Numbered from the stretch's first letter, positions 33,145 to 42,473 are shown. The stretch is DNA of 59,283 bases from Bacilli bacterium (GCA_028693035.1 JAQUWE010000007.1:1-59283); one strand, 5' to 3'. The notes: generated by a model from the sequence alone, not told the origin. Translations and numbers: made by a program.

Positions 33145-35554
33145 TTTCATCACCTATAAATTCTAAATTTTTATATTCTTTTAGTGTTACAATATCGCTA
33201 TTTTCTCTATAACAGATGTCTCTATAGGGACAGTAGTTACAACTTGTATCGGCACTTGTAAAACCTATTTTTTTAGGATTGATTGTAAATTCTGCATTTT
33301 CTATTTGTTTTATAGCAGATACAATATTTTCATCTACAATGTCAAGTAACTGTTCTATTTCTTCTTCTGCTAGTACTTTCGCATAGGCATAAAAAGTCCC
33401 ATCCTTTTTTAATTTCATTCCTTTGATAAAACTATTTTCAATGTTTTGGTCTATTTTAGATAGAATTTTACTATCTGTTGTTGTATATCCATCTAACCTA
33501 TAAGCATCCTCTAAAAGAGCATCATAGGTTTTTCCTTCAGTGCTTGGAAGTATCTCTTTCATAACATTTTGCCAGTATGCACCTGCAAAAACAGTGTTTT
33601 TATCATTCTTTTTAAGTAAATATAAATAAACAAGCAACTGCATGTTCAGTCCGTAAATAATAGGATTGAAATTGGGATGAATCGTACCTGTTTTATAATC
33701 AATTACAATTACATATGTATTTTCTTCGTCTTTAAATGTAAGTACTTTGTCAATGTATCCTGTTAATTTTACTTCTATTTTTTCTTGATATGTAAAAGTA
33801 AAACATTCCTCTAAATAGGTTTCTTTGAATTCTGTACTTTCTTTTTGCTTATATAAAATTTCTATAAGTCTTAAAACTTCTTTTTTATATTTTTGTAAAT
33901 AAAACAAATCACGGATGGTATGTTCTTTTTCTGCAATGAATTGTTTCAATTCTTCTTCAACAATCGTTTCATATGGTTTTTCTTCACCAAAGGTACGGCA
34001 TAGTATTTTGTGAACGAGGTTTCCAAAACGAATACTTGCACTTTCTTTTATATCCTCTTTTATTTTTAAAATATACTGGATATAATAGCGAAAACTACAT
34101 TGATAAAAGGTTTCTAACGAAGAATAGGAAAGTGTTAGAAAATCTTTTAAATATTGATGTAAATCACTAGATAAAATTGGTGTATAAGATGGTTTATACA
34201 GTTTATAAGAAGAAGATGTATTTAGATATAGATATTTTAATTCTTCTGTTTCCTGTCCATATTTTGTATAAATATCTAGGTTTTTGCACAATAAATAACG
34301 ATTATAGTTCTGATTGGAATATTGGTATTTATAAGAAAGTAAATTGACTTTTGTTTGTTCTTTTAAATCCTCTATAAAACTAGAAACGGTATAAATATCT
34401 TTGTGCGAACTTTTAGAATAGCTAATTTCTAAATGAGAAATATGGCTCATTTTTTGAGATATTTTTTCTTTTTCTTTTTTATTTTTACTTATAGAGGAAG
34501 AAATCTGTAAATAAGAAGCTTCTACATCCGATAAGTACCTGTCATCTTTATGATTTTTTGGAAATAAATTTGTCATAAATCCCAATAAAAAAACGGTCTT
34601 TGTTTGTATTTCTTCTTTTGTAATATCGACTTCTGCAAGTACATTTTCATACATTGGTGCTGGAACAGTGATTTTGCTTACTTCATATTTTATCATTGAA
34701 AAAAGGTCTTCCCTATTTGTAATTTCACTATATTTATTTAATAAAGAGACAATGGTTTGATAAATTTCACCTTGCACTTCTCCCTCTAAATTATACGTTT
34801 CTCTAAGCATAGCTACAATACCTTCTACCTTTTCTTCTGTCTTTAAAAGATCTAAAAAGTATCTTGTCATATCATAACTAAGTAAGGGATTTTTTTGTAT
34901 CCTTCTATAAGGAATTCCAAAGGCACCAAAAATGCGGTGGAGATATGGGTCATAAGCTGGGGATGATACATGCATACATATTTCATCAATCGACATCCCG
35001 TTTTCTAGCAACTCCGTTACTTTTTCAGCTACCATGACTACTTCTTCTTCCATGGTCTGCATGCCTGTTATATTTATTGGTGGAAATTCTTTTGTATCTT
35101 GTTTTACTTCAATTACAGAAAATTCCTTTTTTAATTTTTCTAAAGCTTTTCTTTCTGTATCATTTGCAAATTCACAACTATAGAAAATAATTTGTTTGTT
35201 TTTAATAAACGTTTTAAAAAGAGGATTTTGAATAAGATATCCCTTATTTTGTAAGTGCTGTTTCATGGCTACCATCTGATCTAGTTTTTCATTATTATAT
35301 TTTTTATCTTCTATATGATATAGGTATGGAAGAATGGTTTGTATTAAAGAATACGGCATCTCAAAACTTTTATGAAGTTCATAAAGTGTTAGATCATGAT
35401 AACAATAAAAAAGTTTACTCGGTAAAGATTCTAGCGAAACAAAAGTGGATCTAATTAAAAACCCTTCTTGATTTGCTTTTTTTAGACACTCTTTTTCCAT
35501 GCTATAAGGCAAAATAAGAATGCAATCTTGTTTTAAATATGGTTCTATTTTCAC
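33131..35554 (-). CDS. addB: AddB-like nuclease subunit, shortened and lacking Walker A
   Basis: Partner of AddA, encoded directly upstream. The C-terminal nuclease domain is intact: SSLETFYQCSFRYYIQYIL with the first cluster cysteine, FGNLVHKIL, VIVIDYKTGT with the metal-binding Asp, and CNYCPYRDICY with three more cysteines for the iron-sulfur cluster. The N-terminal half aligns only loosely. There is no GxGKS/T near the start, and the total of 807 aa is far below the usual 1150 or so. The helicase-like part seems reduced to a structural, Chi-scanning-like module or lost. AGGTGATACAG lies before the ATG. Confidence 0.85.
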   Translation of the reverse strand: MKIEPYLKQDCILILPYSMEKECLKKANQEGFLIRSTFVSLESLPSKLFYCYHDLTLYELHKSFEMPYSLIQTILPYLYHIEDKKYNNEKLDQMVAMKQHLQNKGYLIQNPLFKTFIKNKQIIFYSCEFANDTERKALEKLKKEFSVIEVKQDTKEFPPINITGMQTMEEEVVMVAEKVTELLENGMSIDEICMHVSSPAYDPYLHRIFGAFGIPYRRIQKNPLLSYDMTRYFLDLLKTEEKVEGIVAMLRETYNLEGEVQGEIYQTIVSLLNKYSEITNREDLFSMIKYEVSKITVPAPMYENVLAEVDITKEEIQTKTVFLLGFMTNLFPKNHKDDRYLSDVEASYLQISSSISKNKKEKEKISQKMSHISHLEISYSKSSHKDIYTVSSFIEDLKEQTKVNLLSYKYQYSNQNYNRYLLCKNLDIYTKYGQETEELKYLYLNTSSSYKLYKPSYTPILSSDLHQYLKDFLTLSYSSLETFYQCSFRYYIQYILKIKEDIKESASIRFGNLVHKILCRTFGEEKPYETIVEEELKQFIAEKEHTIRDLFYLQKYKKEVLRLIEILYKQKESTEFKETYLEECFTFTYQEKIEVKLTGYIDKVLTFKDEENTYVIVIDYKTGTIHPNFNPIIYGLNMQLLVYLYLLKKNDKNTVFAGAYWQNVMKEILPSTEGKTYDALLEDAYRLDGYTTTDSKILSKIDQNIENSFIKGMKLKKDGTFYAYAKVLAEEEIEQLLDIVDENIVSAIKQIENAEFTINPKKIGFTSADTSCNYCPYRDICYRENSDIVTLKEYKNLEFIGDENGKN

Positions 35555-35608
35555 TGTATCACCTGCTCTATTTTATTATAACACATGTCTTGTCTGTTTT
35601 TTTGAAAA

Positions 35609-35638
35609 GAAAAAAATCATTTATAATTTAATGATTTT
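35609..35638 (-). terminator. Terminator between the 36-kb gene and addB
   Basis: Minus-strand AATCATT pairs with AATGATT around an AT-rich loop, followed by TTTTTTC. Confidence 0.7.
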
Positions 35639-35659
35639 CTTTTAATCAAATGTTAAATT

Positions 35660-36166
35660 TTATAATTTGTCTGTTCTTACTATAGAATATACACGTTTTT
35701 TTTCATCTTCTGAAATAATACTATTATCTAAAGAAGCAAGAGGTGCGTTAGAATCTTCTTTTTCCTCTGGAATGCTTATATCTAAATACGCATAGAATTC
35801 TTCTTCTCTGCCCTTATACTCTTTTGCATAAATTCTAAACAAATGAATAGCATCAAATACCAAACGCATAACTTGGTCATTTGGATATCCTTTTTCCTTT
35901 ATAGCTTGTTCTAAATCTTCTTTTGTAAAAGAGAAATCTTCTATTAACCACATACAAGATGACCTAATGGTACGAGAATGGTAAAGGAAAAAAGCTTCGT
36001 CTGATAAAATATCTGATTCTAATTTTTTGTATGAATCTGCTAACGAAGATTCTTGTTGAATGAGTAGAAGAGCCAGCAATTTATCAAATGATACGCTTCT
36101 TACCTGCGTTTCTTCCCAGTTTTGTAAAGTCCTTTTATACATGTTCATTTTTGGATCCTTGTTCAT
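35660..36166 (-). CDS. Unrecognised cytosolic protein
   Basis: No family recognised. The protein is 168 aa, predicted helical and acidic at the C-terminus, without signal peptide or membrane segment. A central SRTIRSSCMWLIEDFSFTKEDLEQAI stretch (described by its CMW core near residue 71) and FDAIHLFRIYAKEYKG are the most distinctive parts. AGGAGAAAG precedes the ATG. It follows murC by 22 nt and is probably cotranscribed with it; a terminator follows. Confidence 0.6.
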   Translation of the reverse strand: MNKDPKMNMYKRTLQNWEETQVRSVSFDKLLALLLIQQESSLADSYKKLESDILSDEAFFLYHSRTIRSSCMWLIEDFSFTKEDLEQAIKEKGYPNDQVMRLVFDAIHLFRIYAKEYKGREEEFYAYLDISIPEEKEDSNAPLASLDNSIISEDEKKRVYSIVRTDKL

Positions 36167-36188
36167 ATAACTTTCTCCTATTGTCTGC

Positions 36189-37499
36189 CTATGCAGTTTT
36201 TGTTTCTAATATTTTAATTACTGCATCTTCTAAATCGGATAAGTCATTAGGACTCATGAAAACATAAACTGCGTCTTCTTCCATAATAATTTTAGAAGCT
36301 TCATCACGATTTACATGATGACCTTGTTTTAATGCATCAATAATGATGGCAGAAGTAATGTTTTCAAAGTCTTCTGCTTTTTCTCTAGCAGGATGAATAT
36401 CTAATAAATAAACTTCATCTGCTGGCATAAATGCTTTTACAAGCGCTGGCGCAAATTCTTTGGTTCTAGAAAAAGTATGTGGTTGGAATATCGCAACAAT
36501 CTTTTTATCTGCATATTTTTGTCTAATTGCATTAATGGTAGCTTTTACTTCTCCAGGATGATGGGCATAATCATCAATAACGATACTTTCTCCTACAACA
36601 GTTTCTGTGAAACGTCTTTTAGCTCCTTTAAAGGTTTTAAAGATTTTAGCTACTTCTTTTGCTTCCATTCTTTCATAGTAACAAGTAGCAATGACCGCAA
36701 GTGCATCTAGTAGCATATGTTTTCCGTAAATTGGTAAATCAAAATGTCCATAGTAATTGTCTTCTACAATTACATCAAAACTAATTCCTGTTTGTTTATA
36801 TTCTATTTCTGTTGCACGAATATCATTTTCTTCATTGATTCCATAAAAGAAAATAGGTTTTGTCATTTCTAAAGAATGGGTATATGGATCATCGCCACAA
36901 GCAATGACCATTTTTTCTGCATTGTTTGCATATTCTTGGTATGCATCAATGACATCATCAATATCTTTAAAGTAATCTACATGATCCAAATCAATGTTTG
37001 TAATGATGGCATAAGCAGGTGTGTAATGTAAAAAATGTCTACGATACTCACAAGCTTCTAAAATAAAATAGTTATTTTCTAATTTAGCATACCCTGTTCC
37101 ATCTCCAATTAAATAATTGGCTCCTTTGATTTCATTAAAAACGTGGGCCATCATAGAAGTGGTTGTTGTCTTTCCATGACATCCTGCGATACAGATTGTT
37201 TGGAATTTCTTTGTTAAAATGCCTACCATTTCTGCATAAGAATACATTTGTAAACCAAGTTCTTTTGCTTTTTGTACTTCTGGATGGTCATCTCCAAAGG
37301 TTGCTCCTCTTACAATTTTCATATCTTCTTTGATATTATTTGCATCGAAAGGCAAAATAGGAATAGAAAGGGCATGAAGTCCTTCTTCTGTAAAAAAGTG
37401 TTTTTCTAAATCACTTCCTTGTACACTATAACCAAGTTCTTTCATAATTTGAGCCAAACTGCTCATCCCAGATCCTTTTATCCCAATAAAATGGTACAT
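36189..37499 (-). CDS. murC: UDP-N-acetylmuramate--L-alanine ligase
   Basis: Cytoplasmic ATP-dependent ligase that adds the first amino acid of the peptidoglycan stem peptide. The N-terminus FIGIKGSGMSSLAQIMKELG binds the UDP-substrate, CIAGCHGKTTTTSMMAH near 106-122 is the ATP loop, and DLDHVDYF near 170 and DDYAHHPGEVKATI near 315 are family hallmarks. The length is 436 aa. GGAGATGAGATC precedes the ATG. Separate from the murG-murB-divIB cluster in this genome. Confidence 0.95.
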   Translation of the reverse strand: MYHFIGIKGSGMSSLAQIMKELGYSVQGSDLEKHFFTEEGLHALSIPILPFDANNIKEDMKIVRGATFGDDHPEVQKAKELGLQMYSYAEMVGILTKKFQTICIAGCHGKTTTTSMMAHVFNEIKGANYLIGDGTGYAKLENNYFILEACEYRRHFLHYTPAYAIITNIDLDHVDYFKDIDDVIDAYQEYANNAEKMVIACGDDPYTHSLEMTKPIFFYGINEENDIRATEIEYKQTGISFDVIVEDNYYGHFDLPIYGKHMLLDALAVIATCYYERMEAKEVAKIFKTFKGAKRRFTETVVGESIVIDDYAHHPGEVKATINAIRQKYADKKIVAIFQPHTFSRTKEFAPALVKAFMPADEVYLLDIHPAREKAEDFENITSAIIIDALKQGHHVNRDEASKIIMEEDAVYVFMSPNDLSDLEDAVIKILETKTA

Positions 37500-37567
37500 G
37501 ATCTCATCTCCTTATATATTATATATAATCATTTATTCTTATAAGATGCATTTCATCATCTATATAA

Positions 37568-37596
37568 ATTATAGCAGAATATGCTTTTTACCGCAA
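37568..37596 (-). promoter_or_regulatory. Candidate sigma-A promoter of murC
   Basis: Minus-strand TTGCGG (37591-37596), 17 nt, TATAAT (37568-37573). Confidence 0.55.
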
Positions 37597-37628
37597 GAAA
37601 AAAGAATAGAAGACTGAAAAACCTTCTT

Positions 37629-37952
37629 TTAATTTTTGCTTTTTAAAAGCAGTTTCTTTTCTTTTTTTAATTCTTTTTGTTCTTTGGTAACAGGATATAA
37701 CTTTTGTTGATATGTGTGCCAATTTATTGCTGATTTTTTCACACTTGCAAAGCAGGCAGCTGATAAAAAAAGACCCATCCAACCTGTTGTTTGCATATCC
37801 CTTTGCATGTAAGAAATTCCATCAAGTAAAGTCCAAACCCCTCCAGAAGCAAGGACTTGGGTAGAGATTAAATATTTGTTTTTATTTACTCTAATCTTAC
37901 CTGCTGTGGTTTTTAGTTCAACTAATTTTTCATTGATTTGGTTTAAATTCAT
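37629..37952 (-). CDS. Unrecognised small membrane protein
   Basis: No family recognised. The protein is 107 aa with a hydrophilic N-terminus, one or two moderately hydrophobic segments (about 28-50 and 57-72, GWMGLFLSAACFASV) and a lysine-rich C-terminus ending KSKN. The last 40 residues are likely cytoplasmic. It is preceded by a good promoter with GAGGGTAAAG before the ATG. A 64-aa open frame overlapping its 3' half is a shadow. Confidence 0.55.
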   Translation of the reverse strand: MNLNQINEKLVELKTTAGKIRVNKNKYLISTQVLASGGVWTLLDGISYMQRDMQTTGWMGLFLSAACFASVKKSAINWHTYQQKLYPVTKEQKELKKEKKLLLKSKN

Positions 37953-37991
37953 ATATACTTTACCCTCTTTTTTCTTTTAAAATATTTATAT

Positions 37992-38020
37992 ATATTAGCA
38001 CACCCAGGTATCTTAGTCAA
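37992..38020 (-). promoter_or_regulatory. Sigma-A promoter of the small membrane protein gene
   Basis: Minus-strand TTGACT (38015-38020), 17 nt, TAATAT (37992-37997), directly after the sigE terminator. Confidence 0.65.
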
Positions 38021-38025
38021 TCAAT

Positions 38026-38055
38026 AAAAAAAGAAATAGTGCTTGATTCTATTTC
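38026..38055 (-). terminator. Terminator after sigE
   Basis: Minus-strand GAAATAG pairs with CTATTTC around a 9-nt loop, followed by a T7 run. Confidence 0.8.
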
Positions 38056-38062
38056 CCTTTTT

Positions 38063-38755
38063 CTATATTTTGGTAGCTAGTTTTAATTTTCTAATTACTT
38101 TTTTTTCAATACGAGATATATAGGACTGACTGATACCAAGCAATATGGCAACATCTTTTTGGGTCATTTCCTTACTACCTCCTAGACCATATCTTAAAAT
38201 CATAATTTGCCTATCTCGTTTTCCTAATTTGCTTACCTCCTCATACAGCATTCTTTTTTCAAATTGGTCTTCTATTCCTTTGGTTACAATATCAGGTTCT
38301 GTTCCTAAGATATCTTCCAAATGAAGTTCATTTCCTTCTGCATCATAACTTAAGTTGTCTTCAAAAGAAACTTCTCCTTTTCTTCTTTTGTTTTTTCTTA
38401 AAAACATTAAAATTTCATTGTCTATACACCTAGATGCATAGGTCGCTAGCTTGATATTTTTATCTAGTTTATAAGTACTCACCCCTTTGATTAAACCAAT
38501 GGTTCCAATGCTGACAAGGTCTTCTAAATCTACACCTGTATTTTCATATTTTTTAGCTAAAAAGACAACCAAACGTAAATTGTGTTCAATCAGTTTGTTT
38601 TTCGCACTTTCATCCCCATCCATTGATTTTTTTACATAGAAAACTTCTTCTTCTTTAGAAAGCGGCTCTGCCAGTTTATCAGAACTTCCTACAAAGAAAA
38701 TATTTCTTGTTTCATCAAAAATGTAAATCAAAAAGGCTTTTATTTTTTTTAACAA
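38063..38755 (-). CDS. sigE: Pro-sigma-E, mother-cell sporulation sigma factor
   Basis: Early mother-cell sigma factor made as an inactive membrane-bound precursor. The N-terminal pro-sequence (about 1-25) is hydrophobic and basic, ending in FFVGSSDKLAEPLS, which aligns with the SpoIIGA cleavage region. Region 2 contains EHNLRLVVFLAKKYENTG and DLVSIGTIGLIKGV; the STYASRCIDNEILMFLRKNK type segment follows. Region 4 has QKDVAILLGISQSYISRIEKK. The length is 230 aa. It starts one nt after the spoIIGA stop codon, so the protease and its substrate are made together. SigK was excluded by this linkage. Confidence 0.95.
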   Translation of the reverse strand: MLKKIKAFLIYIFDETRNIFFVGSSDKLAEPLSKEEEVFYVKKSMDGDESAKNKLIEHNLRLVVFLAKKYENTGVDLEDLVSIGTIGLIKGVSTYKLDKNIKLATYASRCIDNEILMFLRKNKRRKGEVSFEDNLSYDAEGNELHLEDILGTEPDIVTKGIEDQFEKRMLYEEVSKLGKRDRQIMILRYGLGGSKEMTQKDVAILLGISQSYISRIEKKVIRKLKLATKI

Positions 38756-38756
38756 A

Positions 38757-39548
38757 TTATCCCTCCATTATTTTTTCATTTAAAATACAGTCAATTCCGT
38801 CTATTAAAATAGATTCTTCCATAAACCCAACTAAAAAGTTTTCCCTCCTCCCTACTTTATCAATTTCTAAATAAGAAGCTTTTACGCATGGCAGCAGGCT
38901 TTCTCCACTGACTGTTTTATATGGTACTAAGAACATCCCAAACTGATTGATATCATAAATCATTTTCTTTTTATTGATAATAATAACAGGTCTATGAAAA
39001 TAAGGGTCACATAAAGTATTGCCTGTATCTAAAAATGCACTTAAAGTTAACACCTGCTTTTCATCAAAATGGATTTTTATTTTATAATAATGACTGTAAT
39101 TATTTTTCAAAAACAACCCTTGTTTTATGTAAAAATATAAAATAATAGGCGATAAAATAAGTAAAACAATATAATTGATACTAAGTCCGTTATGATAGAA
39201 AACAATCCCTTCTTGTTTATAAGAAAATTGGACATTTAGAAAGTATAAAAACCCTCCTAAGACAATGCTTGTCATATAAAAATACCCTAAATTTCTAAAT
39301 GTATATTTTAAATCACGATATCCAAAAGAAATAAGAATCATAATAATACTAATTAGAATTTTGATAAAAAAAAGAAGAACAGAAGACATCGGAATAAATA
39401 ATGATAAAATAGAAAGTCCTCCAATAAAAGCACCTATTAAAAGATGGTGGATATTGGCATTTCTTCTAAGTAATACAGAAGTACTTAGTAATAAAAGAAA
39501 ATCAAAAGCAAAATTTAAAATAAAAAGAAGATCTAAATAAATTTTCAT
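38757..39548 (-). CDS. spoIIGA: Sigma-E processing peptidase SpoIIGA
   Basis: Membrane aspartic protease that removes the pro-sequence of sigma-E after a signal from the forespore. About five N-terminal helices (1-155) precede a cytoplasmic domain with the catalytic SAFLDTGNTLCDP motif near residue 170. The length is 263 aa from the ATG at 39548, which has TGGTGATACT upstream; an earlier frame start would reach into the mtaB terminator. The protein is slightly short but complete. Cotranscribed with sigE; sigG is not next to it. Confidence 0.93.
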   Translation of the reverse strand: MKIYLDLLFILNFAFDFLLLLSTSVLLRRNANIHHLLIGAFIGGLSILSLFIPMSSVLLFFIKILISIIMILISFGYRDLKYTFRNLGYFYMTSIVLGGFLYFLNVQFSYKQEGIVFYHNGLSINYIVLLILSPIILYFYIKQGLFLKNNYSHYYKIKIHFDEKQVLTLSAFLDTGNTLCDPYFHRPVIIINKKKMIYDINQFGMFLVPYKTVSGESLLPCVKASYLEIDKVGRRENFLVGFMEESILIDGIDCILNEKIMEG

Positions 39549-39568
39549 AGTATCACCATCTATACTAT

Positions 39569-39594
39569 AAAAAAAAGACAGAGATATTTCTGTC
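39569..39594 (-). terminator. Terminator after mtaB
   Basis: Minus-strand GACAGA pairs with TCTGTC around a 6-nt loop, followed by a T8 run. Confidence 0.75.
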
Positions 39595-39648
39595 GTTTTA
39601 TACACTTTTTATCTAAAAATTTTGGAAGACTTTGCGTCTATTAAAATT

Positions 39649-40965
39649 TTATATAACTTTTTCTAGGTTTTCTACGGGCATTCCAAGAATATAAGGATAC
39701 ATTACTTTTTCTAAATAGACCTTTTTTTCTTGTCCAATTTCTTGTTTTGTTCCTTTGCATTTGATTTGTAAGTAATTGCCTGTATGCCCTATTACATATC
39801 CTTCTTTATAAACTTCTGGAATCATAATTTCTTCTTTATTTACATTTTTCTCCATATAAGAAAGTTCCAATTCTTTAGATAGTTCTAATAAAGTATGCAC
39901 TCTTTCTTTTTTTGTTTCTTCTTTGATTTGGTTTTCCATAGTAGCCGCTACTGTACCATTTCTTTTAGAATAAGGAAAAACATGCAGTTTTGTAAATCCT
40001 ATTTGTTTAATAAGAGAAACGGTTTCTGCAAATTCTTCTTCTGTTTCACCAGGAAACCCTACAATCACATCTGTAGTAATAGAGAGATTGGGTCTAATCG
40101 TGCGAATTTCTTTTATTTTATTTACAAAAGCAGCTGTATCATACTTTCTATTCATACGTTTTAAAACGCCATCACTACCCGCTTGCAGGGGAATATGCAT
40201 GTGATCAATCAATAAAGGATGTTTTTCCATAAGCTTTAAAATACGTGCATTAATTTCATTCATTTCAATAGAAGAAATACGAAGACGTTTTAGACCTTGT
40301 ACCTTTACAAGATCCGTAAGAAGACAAGCAAAATCATATGGATTTTCCTCTTGTTCATTTTCAGCACCATAGTTTCCTGTATGGATACCTGTTAAAACAA
40401 TTTCTTTATGCCCTTGTTTGACAAGTTCTTTTATTTCTTTTATAACGTCTTCCTTTTTCTTACTACGCACATTGCCTCTTGTATAAGGAATAATACAATA
40501 AGAACAAAAGTTATTGCAGCCATCTTGTATTTTAACAAAAGCTCTTGTTCTATGAAAATCACTAAGTGTCATAGATTCAAATTCTGTATCCATAATATCT
40601 TCTACTTGTTTTACATTTTTTCTGTCTTTTAGATATTCCTTAATAAGGGAAACTATTTTTGTTTTATATTTATTTCCTAAAACAATATGAACCCCTTCCA
40701 TACCTTCTACTTCATCCGCATTGGCTTGTGAAAAACACCCTGTTACAACCATAACAGCATTTGGATTTTTACGGATAGCACTACGGATTATTTTAGAAGA
40801 TTTGTGATCTGCACTGTTGGTTACAGAACAAGTATTGATAATACAAATATCATTTTCTACATCTTCCTTATTTTCTATATATCCTTCTTTTTTTAATAGA
40901 TCAGCCATAACACCTGATTCATAACTGTTTACTTTACAACCTAATGTATATATATAAAACTTCAT
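39649..40965 (-). CDS. mtaB: tRNA t6A37 methylthiotransferase MtaB
   Basis: Radical SAM enzyme converting t6A to ms2t6A at position 37 of tRNAs reading ANN codons. The N-terminal UPF0004 domain begins YTLGCKVNSYES, the MtaB-specific form, with further cluster cysteines at NTCSVTN and TGCFSQ. The radical SAM cluster is CNNFCSYC near 152-159, followed by IPYTRGNVRS. A TRAM domain ends the protein. The length is 438 aa. MiaB and RimO are excluded by the CKVNSYE motif. Probably monocistronic, flanked by terminators on both sides. Confidence 0.94.
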   Translation of the reverse strand: MKFYIYTLGCKVNSYESGVMADLLKKEGYIENKEDVENDICIINTCSVTNSADHKSSKIIRSAIRKNPNAVMVVTGCFSQANADEVEGMEGVHIVLGNKYKTKIVSLIKEYLKDRKNVKQVEDIMDTEFESMTLSDFHRTRAFVKIQDGCNNFCSYCIIPYTRGNVRSKKKEDVIKEIKELVKQGHKEIVLTGIHTGNYGAENEQEENPYDFACLLTDLVKVQGLKRLRISSIEMNEINARILKLMEKHPLLIDHMHIPLQAGSDGVLKRMNRKYDTAAFVNKIKEIRTIRPNLSITTDVIVGFPGETEEEFAETVSLIKQIGFTKLHVFPYSKRNGTVAATMENQIKEETKKERVHTLLELSKELELSYMEKNVNKEEIMIPEVYKEGYVIGHTGNYLQIKCKGTKQEIGQEKKVYLEKVMYPYILGMPVENLEKVI

Positions 40966-40975
40966 ATTCTACCTC

Positions 40976-41001
40976 CAAAAAAATAGACAAAACTGTCTAT
41001 T
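40976..41001 (-). terminator. Terminator between the 41-kb gene and mtaB
   Basis: Minus-strand AATAGACA pairs with TGTCTATT around a 4-nt loop, followed by a T7 run. Confidence 0.8.
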
Positions 41002-41671
41002 CTAGATTTTTTCTTAAATCTTTTAGTTCTGATAAAAATTGTTCTTTATCGTCTTCTGTTTTTTTATGCTTTTCAACATAGGTATTGTCAGAAGGACTTT
41101 TTATTTGTTTTCCATAAACAGGTGAAATAAATTCTGTTGTATGGAATTTTTTTTCTGGCTCTTCTTTTTTTGTTTCTTCCTTTTTTGTTTCTATTTTTAC
41201 TTCTTCTTCAGGCATATGGAATTCTTGTACAGAAGCAGTTTCTTCTTTTTCAAGTTCATCTTTTAAAACAGCATTTTCTTCTTTTAATTTGCCAGCCACT
41301 TTTAAAAGTTCTTTATAACTAATAATAGCTTTTTGCTCTTGTTCTTCTTCAAATGTATGAATTTTAATAACACCTGTATTGCTTAATTCATTTTCCATTT
41401 TTTCAAGAACAGCTTCAATACCAGTTTTTTGTACTTGGGGTTCTTTTGGCTCTGGCGCTGGAACCTCTTCCTTAAGTGGTTTTATTGGCTCTCTTTCTGG
41501 CTCTATCTTTTCTTCTATATTTTCATCTTCCACTAAAGCAATTTCGATATCTTGTTTTTTACTTTTTTTACTGGAAAAAATGATAATAAAAATCATGATA
41601 ACAACGCAAGCCATTGTAATCGCACATACTGTAATTAAATCGAACATACTTATCGTTTTTAAAACTAGCAT
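40997..41671 (-). CDS. Unrecognised membrane protein with acidic coiled-coil tail
   Basis: No family recognised. One N-terminal membrane helix (about 10-35) is followed by a strongly charged, Glu/Lys/Pro-rich cytoplasmic tail. A predicted coiled coil runs through about 120-155 and the C-terminus reads FLSELKDLRKNLE. The arrangement recalls EzrA- or ZipA-like bitopic proteins in topology only, without sequence support. ATG at 41671 has GGAGTGATACT upstream and lies just after the rsmE stop codon, so the two are cotranscribed. Confidence 0.6.
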   Translation of the reverse strand: MLVLKTISMFDLITVCAITMACVVIMIFIIIFSSKKSKKQDIEIALVEDENIEEKIEPEREPIKPLKEEVPAPEPKEPQVQKTGIEAVLEKMENELSNTGVIKIHTFEEEQEQKAIISYKELLKVAGKLKEENAVLKDELEKEETASVQEFHMPEEEVKIETKKEETKKEEPEKKFHTTEFISPVYGKQIKSPSDNTYVEKHKKTEDDKEQFLSELKDLRKNLE

Positions 41672-41675
41672 AGTA

Positions 41676-42386
41676 TCACTCCATATTTTCATATTGTATC
41701 GCTGAGAGTAAAAAAAGTGGGACCGTTTCAGCGCGCATAATTCTTGTTCCTAAAGTAACAGGAATAAAGTCCATTTGTTTTAATAATTCTTCTTCTTTTA
41801 GGGAAAACCCACCTTCAGGTCCCATAATCATACTTATTTTATCACAATTTGTTGAAGTTTGCAAAAGAGATTTGAAAGTTTTTTGTTTTTCTGAAGTACT
41901 ACAAAGAATTTTAAGTCCTTCTAGGTTTTTGAGTTCTTTTAGCGTATGGATTTCTTCTACTGTAGGGATAGATGTTCTTTTTGATTGTTCTGCTGCTTCT
42001 TTGCAGATTTTCATCCATCGTTCTCTTTTACTTTTGGCTTTTTTACTATCTATTTTTATAATAGAACGTTCTGCTTCATAAGGAATAATAGTAGACACAC
42101 CAAGTTCTGTAGCCTTTTGTAAAATAAAGTCCATTTTTTGTTCTTTTAAAAGAGGTGTCAGTAAAATAAGTTGTTTTGTTTCTTGGTGCCCTTCTTCCTC
42201 TTTTAGAATAAGGGCTGTAAAAGAACCCTTTTCACCTTCTAAAGAACAAATGTAGAATTTATTATCATAAACCACTTCTATTTGGTCCCCTTTTTCCATA
42301 CGCATGACAGTTCCAATATGGTATAAATCATTTTCTTCTAATGTAAAAACATTTTCTTTTTTTTCTTTTCCAAAATATCTTTGCAT
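41676..42386 (-). CDS. rsmE: 16S rRNA m3U1498 methyltransferase RsmE
   Basis: SPOUT-fold methyltransferase for U1498 of 16S rRNA. An N-terminal PUA-like domain (1-70) is followed by the knotted domain. Diagnostic segments are KEQKMDFILQKATELGVSTIIP near 80-101, ERWMKICKEAAEQSKRTSIP near 120-140, MGPEGGFSLKEEE near 187-199 and LGTRIMRAETVPLFLLS near 209-225 (trefoil knot). Length is 236 aa. It has a strong promoter. prmA, its frequent partner, is not in the window. Confidence 0.95.
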   Translation of the reverse strand: MQRYFGKEKKENVFTLEENDLYHIGTVMRMEKGDQIEVVYDNKFYICSLEGEKGSFTALILKEEEGHQETKQLILLTPLLKEQKMDFILQKATELGVSTIIPYEAERSIIKIDSKKAKSKRERWMKICKEAAEQSKRTSIPTVEEIHTLKELKNLEGLKILCSTSEKQKTFKSLLQTSTNCDKISMIMGPEGGFSLKEEELLKQMDFIPVTLGTRIMRAETVPLFLLSAIQYENME

Positions 42387-42444
42387 ACAACTCTCCTTGT
42401 TTACTAATTTTTATATTTCAAAGCTTGTTATTCACACTATAAAC

Positions 42445-42473
42445 AGTCTAGCATATTCAAAACGGTTTTTCAA
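42445..42473 (-). promoter_or_regulatory. Sigma-A promoter of rsmE
   Basis: Minus-strand TTGAAA (42468-42473), 17 nt, TAGACT (42445-42450). Confidence 0.6.

Noticed and set aside
37588-37782. 64-aa frame with a Cys-rich start
   Set aside because: Overlaps the 107-aa membrane protein gene in another frame and has no ribosome binding site.
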